Shown here: positions 57,119-64,000 of the stretch, piece by piece | How the letters are laid out: each line of letters opens with the position of its first letter | Numbering within the stretch: the stretch's first letter is position 1 | Source of the DNA: Bifidobacterium olomucense | GTDB lineage: Bacteria; Actinomycetota; Actinomycetes; Actinomycetales; Bifidobacteriaceae | Assembly: GCF_012932375.1 (NCBI RefSeq) | Contig: NZ_JAAIIG010000001.1 | Span: 310,001 to 374,000 of the forward strand | Direction of reading: 5' to 3' | Length of the DNA: 64,000 nucleotides | The notes under the pieces: model-generated | The model's input: the letters and a program-made list of their open reading frames with translations, nothing else | Databases searched by the model: none | What the model was told of the DNA's origin: nothing | Program-made: the position numbers and the translations under genes

Positions 57119-57652
57119 TCAGAGAATCTGTTCCATGCCGATACGGTACGGGGTCAGCCCCATGTGCTCGTAGAAGGCCTGGGCGCTGGGATTGCAGGAC
57201 CATACGTTCAATGTCACGTTGTAGCAGCCGGATCGACGGGCGAAATCCAGCACATACCGGTACAACGCGGAACCCACATGCAGACCGCGTGCGCGTTCGT
57301 CCACGCACAGATCATCGATGTACAGGGTCCTGATATCCGTAAGCACATGACTGCCGGGATGCTGCTGGAATATGCAGAACGCATACCCCACAAGCGTTCC
57401 CTCATCGTTGAACGCGGCGAACACCGGCGTCTCATCATCGGCAAGAATGCCGACAAGCTCATCGTCGGTATATTTCTTCGCACCGGCTTTGAACAAATCC
57501 GGACGCCCCTGATGATGCACCTGCGCCACCTGATACAGCAGATCATCGATGCGAGAAATATCGGCCGCATTGGCGCGGCGAATCGTCAAGGCCGGAACCT
57601 TCGCTGCCGTGGCAGCATCCATTGCTTTATCCGTTGTCATGTCTTCAGTCAT
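57119..57652 (-). CDS. GNAT-family N-acetyltransferase
   Basis: A 177-residue acetyl-CoA-dependent acetyltransferase. The GNAT fold spans about 22-175: strand and loop ADISRIDDLLYQV, the acetyl-CoA site DDLCVDERARGLHVGSALYRYV (Q/R-x-x-G-x-G/A type), and the final strand NVWSCNPSAQAFYEHMGL. The substrate (small amine, antibiotic or protein N-terminus) cannot be told. GAGGTGAT touches ATG 57652 very closely; ATG 57640, eleven bases further, is an alternative start. Transcription is on the minus strand toward the SNF2 terminator. Confidence 0.87.
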   Translation of the reverse strand: MTEDMTTDKAMDAATAAKVPALTIRRANAADISRIDDLLYQVAQVHHQGRPDLFKAGAKKYTDDELVGILADDETPVFAAFNDEGTLVGYAFCIFQQHPGSHVLTDIRTLYIDDLCVDERARGLHVGSALYRYVLDFARRSGCYNVTLNVWSCNPSAQAFYEHMGLTPYRIGMEQIL

Positions 57653-57740
57653 ATCACCTCAGGGGTTGCTGCATCCCGTGCTTCTCGTCCTGCTGTCCAT
57701 GCTATTGGCGGCTATTGGCATGTCGCCGCACGAATGGCGG

Positions 57741-58799
57741 CTACTGCTCGAACGGGAACTTCAGATCCCAGCGGTCACGAATCGCATCCATAAGCTCCAT
57801 GATGCGCAACGTATCCGCATGCGGCATGGCCGTACACTCAATGCTCCCGTCCAGCAATGCCGAGGCTGCGTCTGCAACCTCATATTCGTAGCCGGTCAGC
57901 TGGGCCGGGGCCTCAATGCGGCGAACCAGCTTATGGTCATTGTCATACACGTCAATGGCTTGCGGATTGTTGATGTTGGTGACCACCAGATATCCTTCGG
58001 TGCCCCATACGTAACCGCCACGGTCAGATGTGACCAGCATCGAACTGACGGATACGGCCATCGTGCCGTCGTCATAGTACAGCGTAGTGGAATTATGCGC
58101 GTCCACGCCGGTCTGCGGCCACGGCGACATCGACGTCTCGAAATGATCGATCGTGCGACCATGATCGGCTCCGATCGCCATGTCGAGGAAATTCAACGGG
58201 TAGACGCCCACATCCAGCAGCGCACCTCCGGCGCATTCCGGATCGGTCATACGGGCCTTGTCGGAAACCGGGTAGCACAGATTGGCGCTCGCTGCCTTGG
58301 CTGCGCCGATCTCGCCGGATGCGATAACGTCATTGATCAACGTACGGCTGGGCATGTATCGCGTCCAGATCGCTTCCGTGCACAGCATACCGGTCTCCTC
58401 GGCCACGGCAAGCATCGCGCGAGCCTGTTCGGCGTTCGCTGTGAACGACTTCTCCACAAGCACGTTCTTGCCGGCGCGCATGCACAACTCGGCTTGCTTG
58501 GCATGCAGGCTATGTGGGGTGGCGATATAGACGAGGTCCACATCCGGATCCGCCGCCAATTCCTCGTACGAGCCGTATGCCTTGTCAAGATGCCATTGGT
58601 CGGCGAACGCCTGCGCGCGATCTGAGTCGCGTGCCGCCACCGCATATGGATGAATCCATGATGCGTAACGCGGGTCCGACGCCATTCGGCCCAATGTATC
58701 CGCCATGGTATGTGCGATGCGGCCCGCGCCCAAAATGGCGACGTTGACCTTGGCCTGCCCGCTTTCGACCAGTGCTCGGTTGCCGTTCAGTCTGCTCAT
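57741..58799 (-). CDS. Gfo/Idh/MocA-family oxidoreductase
   Basis: A 352-residue NAD(P)-dependent sugar or inositol dehydrogenase. The Rossmann motif VAILGAGRIAHTMADTL (about 21-37) and LVEKSFTANAEQA, the EKP-type block carrying the catalytic Lys, are visible; the C-terminal alpha/beta domain (about 140-350) includes DVGVYPLNFLDMA. The substrate is unknown. AAGGAGGAG before ATG 58799 is decisive; the frame opens 18 bases earlier at 58817. Its upstream palindrome at 58846-58860 matches the operator-like site of the O-acetyltransferase at 8388-8402, hinting at shared sugar control. Confidence 0.89.
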   Translation of the reverse strand: MSRLNGNRALVESGQAKVNVAILGAGRIAHTMADTLGRMASDPRYASWIHPYAVAARDSDRAQAFADQWHLDKAYGSYEELAADPDVDLVYIATPHSLHAKQAELCMRAGKNVLVEKSFTANAEQARAMLAVAEETGMLCTEAIWTRYMPSRTLINDVIASGEIGAAKAASANLCYPVSDKARMTDPECAGGALLDVGVYPLNFLDMAIGADHGRTIDHFETSMSPWPQTGVDAHNSTTLYYDDGTMAVSVSSMLVTSDRGGYVWGTEGYLVVTNINNPQAIDVYDNDHKLVRRIEAPAQLTGYEYEVADAASALLDGSIECTAMPHADTLRIMELMDAIRDRWDLKFPFEQ

Positions 58800-58845
58800 A
58801 TGCTCCTCCTTGAACAAGAGATGATGCCGGATGCTGTCATTGCTG

Positions 58846-58860
58846 GTTCATTCGTTGAAC
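58846..58860 (-). promoter_or_regulatory. Operator-like palindrome upstream of the oxidoreductase
   Basis: GTTCATTCGTTGAAC differs at a single base from GTTCAATCGTTGAAC (8388-8402), the palindrome before the O-acetyltransferase. It lies 47 bases before the start codon, and TATA-rich sequence follows the right arm in both places. Confidence 0.6.
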
Positions 58861-59031
58861 TATAAGCGATTATAGGGGAGGATCGGAATGGTGACGGGAT
58901 GGCGGCGGCGCGATCGCGGCGCGATTGCGGCACAATGGTAGGGCTGGTGGACGGTCTGGGCCGGAGACGTGGACGGTTGCGCTCGAATGGCCATGTCCGG
59001 TCATGTCCCAACGGCCGGATAGAACCGAGGT

Positions 59032-60276
59032 ATGGAAAATGAAGCCGTGCAGCAGCCCGCGTCTCTGGTGACGTCCCCGACAACGCCGTCCCCGGTCATG
59101 TCGCGCAGGGCGCGTGAAATTAACCCGTTCCGAGCGATGGTGTTCGGCGAGAAGGCGGACACGATGATCGCCCACGGTATCGACGTCATCAAGCTCAGTC
59201 TCGGCGAGCCCGACTTTGGAGCGCCGCCCGCCGTACGTGACGCGATGCGCGAGCAGTATGACGGCCGCGCGTTGCCATATACCGCCGCCATGGGGTTGCC
59301 TGAACTGCGGCAGGCCATCGCCGACTTTTACCGTGACCGGCATGATCTTGATATCGATCCCAAGCGCATCTGCGTAACCGCCGGCGGTTCCGCGGCGTTA
59401 CTGCTGGCTACCGCTCTGACGGTTGACCCCGGTGATGACGTTATCGTCGCTGATCCTTCCTACCCGTGCAATCGTGAGCTTGTCCGCTCGTTCGAGGGTA
59501 ACGTTATCGATGTGCCTACTTCGGCGGCCACGCGCTTCCACCTGAACGCCGACCTGTGCCGTGAATACTGGACCGATCGCACCAAAGCCGTGATGATCAC
59601 GTCTCCCTCGAACCCGACCGGCACCACCATCGACTTCAACGTGCTGAAGGACGTTACTGCATTCGCCGCCGAGCATGGGGCATGGCGAATCGTGGACGAA
59701 ACCTATCTGGACTTGGCGGATCGCGAACCGGATGGCACCGAAGTCAAGTCCGTGCTCGCCTGTGATCCGGGTGCCATTGTGTGCAACAGTTTCTCGAAGT
59801 TCTTCGGCATGACCGGATGGCGTCTCGGTTGGGCTATTCTGCCGGACGACGCCACCGTGCTTGAGGCGGTGGATGATCTTGCCACCAACTATTACCTGTG
59901 CGCCCATACGCCTACGCAGCATGCGGCACTCGCGTGTTTCACCCCCGAAAGCCTGGCCGAATGCGAGGCGCGTCGTCAGGAGCTGCTGGCCCGCCGGCGC
60001 ATTGTGATCGATGGTCTCAAGCGCATCGGCTTGCCGGTGGAAGTGGAGCCCAACGGTGCGTTCTACGCCTACTTCAACATCTCCCGCACCGGCTCGGATG
60101 CCTGGACGTTCTGTGAACGTGCATTGGAGGAGACCCATGTGGCGTTGACTCCGGGGCGTGATTTTGGTGCCGCCACCGCGAATACGCATGTGCGTCTGAG
60201 CTACGCTGCCTCGCGTGAGGCGCTGAGCGAAGGGCTGGAACGGCTCGGCAAGTTCGTGGCGACGCTGGAAAGCTGA
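59032..60276 (+). CDS. Class I/II PLP-dependent aminotransferase
   Basis: A 414-residue fold-type I aminotransferase. Visible are IKLSLGEPDFGAPPAVRDA near 55, the substrate-binding ITSPSNPTGTTID with the conserved Asn-Pro, DETYLDL, and the PLP lysine in NSFSKFFGMTGWRLGW (SFSK at about 246-249). The ending VALTPGRDFG and HVRLSYA supplies the carboxylate-binding Arg. The specific amino acid is unknown; aspartate, alanine or aromatic donors are all possible. Only GAGG one base from the ATG is seen, so the start is less certain. The gene stands alone between a divergent dehydrogenase and ppx. Confidence 0.88.
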   Translation: MENEAVQQPASLVTSPTTPSPVMSRRAREINPFRAMVFGEKADTMIAHGIDVIKLSLGEPDFGAPPAVRDAMREQYDGRALPYTAAMGLPELRQAIADFYRDRHDLDIDPKRICVTAGGSAALLLATALTVDPGDDVIVADPSYPCNRELVRSFEGNVIDVPTSAATRFHLNADLCREYWTDRTKAVMITSPSNPTGTTIDFNVLKDVTAFAAEHGAWRIVDETYLDLADREPDGTEVKSVLACDPGAIVCNSFSKFFGMTGWRLGWAILPDDATVLEAVDDLATNYYLCAHTPTQHAALACFTPESLAECEARRQELLARRRIVIDGLKRIGLPVEVEPNGAFYAYFNISRTGSDAWTFCERALEETHVALTPGRDFGAATANTHVRLSYAASREALSEGLERLGKFVATLES

Positions 60277-60413
60277 CAATAGCCGAACATAAGACGCCGG
60301 TAGAGCGGACTGGATTCGGACTGGATTCGTCTTCGGTCACTTGAGGGGTCTGGGAGTCTGAGGAATCGGAAGAGTCTTCAGGGGCTATAGGGAAAAAGGG
60401 ATTACAACAAGAA

Positions 60414-61382
60414 ATGGTCAATTTGCGTTCGCATACCACGCGCCTCGGCGTGCTTGATATCGGCTCCAACACCATCCACATGCTGATTGTGGATGCCGCT
60501 CCCGGTGCACGACCCGATCCGGAAGCCAGCACGAAATCCACCGTGCGCCTGATGAAGTATCTCAAGGACGATGGCTCGATCAAGAAGGCTGGCGTCGAGG
60601 CGATTCTCGCCGCTGTGGACCAGTGCATGAAGCTTGCTGAAGAATACGAAATCACCCAGTTGTTGGCCATGGCTACATCCGCGCTTCGCGAGGCGCCCAA
60701 CGGCAACAAGGTGATTCATAAGATTGAGGAGCGGATCGGCCAAGGCGTGACTGTGCTGTCCGGTACGGACGAGGCTCGTTTGACCTTCCTCGCCGCCCGC
60801 CGTTGGTATGGCTGGGATGCCGGACGTCTGCTCGTGTTGGATATCGGCGGAGGATCGTTGGAAGTGGCGATGGGATCCGATGAGGAGCCGACTGTGGCGT
60901 TGTCCGTTCCGGCCGGTGCCGGACGAGTGACTACCGAATTCCTGCCCTCAGGCACCGCCACGCCCGAGGAACTTGAGGAAGTGCGCAAGAATGTGCGCAA
61001 GGTTCTGGAACCGATGGTCAAGGTGTTCCCGCAGTCCAAGCATCCCAACCATGCGGTCGGTACCTCCAAGACATTCCGTTCTCTGGCTCGACTGTGCGGC
61101 GCCGTGATCCGTCAGCCCGGTCGTGAAGATACGTGGATTATGACTCGTGAACAGTTGGAGGATTGGATCCCTCGTTTGGCTGCGATTGCGCCTGAACAGC
61201 GTGTGGCGTTGCCGGGCATCACGCCTGAACGCACGATGCAGATCGTGGGCGGTGGCGTAGTGGCTGACGAAATCATGAAGGCCCTGAATATTCAGGAAGT
61301 CGAAATCTGTCCGTGGGCGTTGCGCGAAGGTGCCATTCTTCGCTGGCTTGATCAGTTCGGCCGCACCCGGTTGGGATTCTGA
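60414..61382 (+). CDS. ppx: Exopolyphosphatase, short Ppx/GppA type
   Basis: A 322-residue ASKHA-fold hydrolase that removes terminal phosphate from polyphosphate or converts pppGpp. The phosphate-1 loop LGVLDIGSNTIHMLIVDA (about 10-27) and phosphate-2 loop VLDIGGGSLEVAMG (about 139-152) are complete, and LTFLAARRWYG follows STDEAR-like GTDEARL. The protein corresponds to the short actinobacterial Ppx form, lacking the C-terminal HD-like domain of E. coli Ppx. No ribosome binding site is obvious. In the 137 bases upstream, GGACTGGATTC is repeated twice in tandem near 60308. Confidence 0.9.
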   Translation: MVNLRSHTTRLGVLDIGSNTIHMLIVDAAPGARPDPEASTKSTVRLMKYLKDDGSIKKAGVEAILAAVDQCMKLAEEYEITQLLAMATSALREAPNGNKVIHKIEERIGQGVTVLSGTDEARLTFLAARRWYGWDAGRLLVLDIGGGSLEVAMGSDEEPTVALSVPAGAGRVTTEFLPSGTATPEELEEVRKNVRKVLEPMVKVFPQSKHPNHAVGTSKTFRSLARLCGAVIRQPGREDTWIMTREQLEDWIPRLAAIAPEQRVALPGITPERTMQIVGGGVVADEIMKALNIQEVEICPWALREGAILRWLDQFGRTRLGF

Positions 61383-61477
61383 CGCACGCGCCAACTTGGC
61401 GATGATGCGCGGTGTTGCGCGGCGCTGGGCAGTGTGGCGCGGCGCAACGCGGTGTCGCGGCTGTCTGAGCTATTGCG

Positions 61478-62665
61478 CTATTGCATGACATCCACGGTGA
61501 CCAGCAACGCCGCGTGGTCGGAGCCGTCCACCTTCACCACTTTGCATTGGCCGGCCCGCATGCCCTGATCGAGCACCACATGGTCGATACCGGCGAACAT
61601 CGGTACCCCCGAGCGGTTTGTGGGCCAGGAGAAGGTAAAACCATGCCCCGAGGTGCGGGTGGCGTCCAGGAACCGATTGCCGAGAAAATCACGGAACGGC
61701 GTGTGATCATACGTGGCGTTGAAATCACCCATAAAAATATAGCGGGTATCGGTATTCGCGCGCATCAGACCCAATTCATCCAGCGAGCGTTTCCATTGCC
61801 TCCAATAGCCGGGCACCGGGGCCGTGGTGTGCACCGAAACGAAGCGAATCTGGTTGCCGCCCAAATCTATGGTGCCGCCGGGCATGAATGAGGCGCTGGA
61901 ATTCACATCGTCATCCTTCGGGTCGGCCAGGGGAGTGGCTGACCACAAGCCGTTGCCGTACACGCCGTCCGACGAGGATATCTGCGAGTAGGGCAGGTAG
62001 TGTTCGATGCCTGCCTTGTGGAGTCGTTTGACGAAATCATCCGTCGTCTCCTGCAGAGCCAGCACCTCTACGCGCTGATCGCTGACCAGATCCACAATGG
62101 CCTGAGGATCGGCCTGTCCTTTGTACACGTTGAACGTCATCACTCGCGCATATGCGTCGGTGGTATTTGGCTCAGACGAGGCTACGGCGTTATACGCTGC
62201 CTGAGGCAACGGATCGTTGGACATGAAAAAGGGATACTGCCAGTAGCCGTTGAGTCCAAGTGCGGCTACGGCCAGCAGAGCGGAGAATACCCGGCGTGAT
62301 ACAACCGCCAGCAGCAACGCCGCAATCGCCGCAAGCATGAACCAGGGCGTGGCGGATACGATAACCGGCACATATGGCAGTTCCTGTAAATCGCTCGGCA
62401 ACTCGCGCGCGGCGGTACAGATCAACGCAGCCAACGCGAACAGCGTTGCCAGAAAGCCCAGTAGACGGCGATTCCTGTGCTGCGGTGCTGCGGTTTTCGC
62501 CTTGGCGTCTCGTGTGCTGTATTTCGATTTTGCGGGACGATTCTTCTGGTTGCGGGTCTTTCCTTTGCCATTGGGCTTGCCTGATGGCGTGGTCGCGGCT
62601 CGTACCAAAGCTCTACCCTGCTTTTTGATGGCGGTTCTGTTCGCCGCATGTGGTGATTTCGCCAT
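61478..62665 (-). CDS. Membrane-anchored endonuclease/exonuclease/phosphatase-family protein
   Basis: A 395-residue protein. A basic head of about 70 residues (rich in Lys, Arg, Thr, Pro) precedes three hydrophobic segments (about 75-95, 105-130, 133-150), then a metal-dependent EEP domain to the end. Catalytic motifs appear in order: TFNVYKG (Asn), EVLALQETTDD (Glu), FMGDFNAT (Asp, Asn), GIDHVV (Asp, His) and GSDHAALLVTV (Asp, His). The active site would face outside the membrane. The frame opens 79 codons earlier at 62902; GGGAG just before ATG 62665 supports this shorter start (ATG 62698 is possible). Confidence 0.85.
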   Translation of the reverse strand: MAKSPHAANRTAIKKQGRALVRAATTPSGKPNGKGKTRNQKNRPAKSKYSTRDAKAKTAAPQHRNRRLLGFLATLFALAALICTAARELPSDLQELPYVPVIVSATPWFMLAAIAALLLAVVSRRVFSALLAVAALGLNGYWQYPFFMSNDPLPQAAYNAVASSEPNTTDAYARVMTFNVYKGQADPQAIVDLVSDQRVEVLALQETTDDFVKRLHKAGIEHYLPYSQISSSDGVYGNGLWSATPLADPKDDDVNSSASFMPGGTIDLGGNQIRFVSVHTTAPVPGYWRQWKRSLDELGLMRANTDTRYIFMGDFNATYDHTPFRDFLGNRFLDATRTSGHGFTFSWPTNRSGVPMFAGIDHVVLDQGMRAGQCKVVKVDGSDHAALLVTVDVMQ

Positions 62666-62711
62666 AGCGCTCCCGATCGTCGTTCCCTGCCTTGCCATAT
62701 TGCTGTATGCC

Positions 62712-62747
62712 TGACATGTCTTCTGACATGTCTTCTGGCATGCCTTC
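62712..62747 (+). repeat. 12-bp tandem repeat upstream of the EEP gene
   Basis: TGACATGTCTTC occurs twice in direct succession (62712-62735), followed by a third copy with two changes (TGGCATGCCTTC). The repeat lies before the chosen start codon, so it is probably non-coding. Confidence 0.8.
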
Positions 62748-62957
62748 TGAATACTTGAACTCGTATGTTGGTTTCGAATGGACTGTCCTACGCTGCCCCT
62801 GGGCCGTTGGATTATCTTGTGCGATTTGCCACTGTATCGTGCGAATTTGAGGAAAAGACGATTTTGATGGACTGAAGACGTTTGTCCGCACCAAACCGGC
62901 ACGTTTTGTTCGCATCGGCGGCGTCGGGGAACAGGCCGTGTACAATGGAACGTCGTT

Positions 62958-63030
62958 GCCCGAGTAGCTCAGTGGATAGAGCACCGCTCTCCTAAAGCGG
63001 GTGTCGTCGGTTCGAATCCGATCTCGGGCA
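62958..63030 (+). tRNA. tRNA-Arg (anticodon CCT)
   Basis: A 73-base cloverleaf: acceptor GCCCGAG/CTCGGGC, D-stem GCTC/GAGC, anticodon stem CCGCT/AGCGG with loop CTCCTAA (CCT, reading AGG codons), variable loop GTGTC, T-arm GTCGG-TTCGAAT-CCGAT, discriminator A. CCA is not encoded. A small CTTGCC/GGCAAG hairpin follows immediately. Confidence 0.92.
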
Positions 63031-63136
63031 CTTGCCATACGGCAAGGCAACTCTCGAATGATCAGTATTCGGATGGCTGTCCATAAAGTGACTTCTTGAT
63101 ATGCAGGTCGTCGTGGCTGCGGTATGACTGTAAGCC

Positions 63137-63568
63137 ATGAGCGATAGCGATAAGGAATACGACTATTACGTGGCCGGCCCGTTCTTCGATCCTGAACAGA
63201 CGGAAAGCATGGAACGTCTGGAACAGGTGATGGAAGATCATGGGTGCAAGCTGTTCAAGCCGCGATTCGTCAGCCAAATCGAAGATGTCGGTCCGGAAGG
63301 ATGCTTCGCAGACGATATTCGCGGCATTAACTCCGCCAAAGCGGTGATTGCCAACCTCATGGACGAGGATGCCGGCACTATGTTTGAAATCGGATACGCC
63401 TATTCTCGGGGAATTCCCGTATTTGGCTATCGTGAGGGACTTACTCCGATGGACCGTGTGAATCTCATGGTGGCGCAGGCTGTGAATATGGTGTTTTCCG
63501 GTCCTGAGGATTTGGCGAAATATCTGGAAACCGGCGAACACACCGAGGTCGATTACATTCAGTTCTGA
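63137..63568 (+). CDS. Nucleoside 2-deoxyribosyltransferase-like protein
   Basis: A 143-residue protein with the compact Rossmann-like fold of nucleoside 2-deoxyribosyltransferases, which exchange the base of deoxynucleosides. The start YDYYVAGPFFDPEQTE gives the substrate-binding block; ANLMDEDAGTMFEIGYAYSRGIPVFGY carries the likely catalytic Glu and the DxGT element (seen across 83-109). The end VDYIQF is typical of short members. No clear ribosome binding site is seen. It sits next to tRNA-Arg and a broken ATPase gene, so acquisition at this tRNA site is possible. Confidence 0.82.
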   Translation: MSDSDKEYDYYVAGPFFDPEQTESMERLEQVMEDHGCKLFKPRFVSQIEDVGPEGCFADDIRGINSAKAVIANLMDEDAGTMFEIGYAYSRGIPVFGYREGLTPMDRVNLMVAQAVNMVFSGPEDLAKYLETGEHTEVDYIQF

Positions 63569-63728
63569 TCGGTTGCGTTGGGTGCCGGGTTTATGGATGA
63601 CGCGCCGTACATGGCTAAGGGTATCTCATACGGCTTAGCGGTGTATCGGTGCCGATTCTTTTGATCTTCGAGTCAGTTTGGCTTGATCAGGTCGAGCCAG
63701 CATATAAGCGGCTATAAACGGTATGTGA

Positions 63729-64000
63729 AAGGGTGGGGTCCGGAAAGATGGATATGCGTTCGATAATCAGGCGTTAAGTCGTTTAATTGATTTGTCGAAT
63801 GGATACCAATATTTTATTCAGGCATACGGCAAATCGACATGGGACGCCTCGGATTCCAATCCGATTGCCGTTGGCGCAGTAGAAAAAGGCGAGCCTGTTG
63901 CTCGGGCTGAGCTAGATCAGGGCCCTTATGCATCGCGTTGGCAGCGCGCCACGCCATTAGGTCGTGAATATCTGGCTGCAATGGCTGCTATCGGTGATAC
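63729..64000 (+). pseudogene. C-terminal fragment of an AAA ATPase, no start (runs off the window)
   Basis: The frame from 63729 to the edge reads ALSRLIDLSNGYQYFIQAYG, then WDAS, and later RWQRATPLGREYLAAMAAIGD. That is the winged-helix and C-terminal tail pattern of a ~400-residue AAA ATPase family common in Actinobacteria (GYPYFIQ...YGKxxW and RATPxxRxYLxAMA). A stop at 63726 lies in frame just before, and no ATG/GTG with a ribosome binding site precedes the conserved part. The N-terminal Walker domains are absent from the preceding 160 bases. It is probably a remnant; a frameshift or displaced N-terminal half elsewhere cannot be excluded. Confidence 0.6.

Noticed and set aside
61405-61460. 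GC-rich repeats after ppx as a terminator
   Set aside because: The arms GTTGCGCGGCGC and GCGCGGCGCAAC are mixed direct/inverted and do not form a clean stem; no T-run follows.

Overview
The window looks like a chromosomal segment of a high-GC Gram-positive gut actinobacterium, most likely Bifidobacterium and probably the B. longum group. The reasons are the plant-xylan and arabinoxylan catabolic genes, an ABC-type xylose uptake system with a ROK regulator, a sortase-dependent pilus locus placed directly after guaB, an actinobacterial-type DapD and oligoribonuclease, and several putative leaderless genes (a TANNNT hexamer six or seven bases before ATG). The species assignment is inference from gene content and remembered gene order; no database search was run.

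Region 1 (1-21.3 kb) is a xylan/xylo-oligosaccharide block. It opens with the tail of a GH43 enzyme, then a SASA-type acetyl esterase, a GH8 reducing-end xylosidase, a type-B carboxylesterase and two GH43 enzymes in tight tandem. A maltose/galactoside-type O-acetyltransferase with its own promoter and palindromic operator follows, then a GH120 beta-xylosidase. A small membrane protein and a xylose-type ABC transporter (lipoprotein, double ATPase, permease) come next. After two small membrane proteins on the minus strand, xylulokinase (minus) and a ROK repressor (plus) diverge from a shared control region. The likely logic is: strip acetyl/aryl esters, trim oligosaccharides from both ends, import xylose, phosphorylate xylulose, and shut the system off through the ROK protein, with LacI-type sites as a second layer.

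Region 2 (21.3-28.7 kb) is housekeeping: tRNA-Met, rpmE, prfA, prmC, tsaC, a WecA-like glycosyl-1-phosphate transferase and guaB, with one acetyltransferase in the opposite direction. A perfect 29-bp inverted repeat sits between prfA and prmC.

Region 3 (28.7-35.7 kb) is a pilus locus: a 1195-aa lamin-tail/LPFTG tip adhesin, an LPNTG backbone pilin and a class C sortase. It is bracketed by two near-identical copies of the guaB terminator, which suggests a modular insertion.

Region 4 (35.7-44.1 kb) holds orn, a PIF1-like helicase, a Memo-AMMECR1 fusion overlapping its radical SAM partner (the AmmeMemoRadiSam system, whose biochemical function is not established), proS, and an SSB paralogue preceded by an inverted pair of perfect DnaA boxes.

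Region 5 (44.1-64 kb) has pepO, a DUF308 membrane protein, map, gltA (behind repeated 19-bp-spaced motifs), dapD, a WYL regulator divergent from a SWIM/SNF2 helicase, a GNAT acetyltransferase, a Gfo/Idh/MocA dehydrogenase whose upstream palindrome matches that of the region 1 acetyltransferase, an aminotransferase, a short exopolyphosphatase, a membrane endonuclease/exonuclease/phosphatase protein, tRNA-Arg(CCT), a nucleoside 2-deoxyribosyltransferase-like gene, and a startless C-terminal fragment of an AAA ATPase at the right edge.
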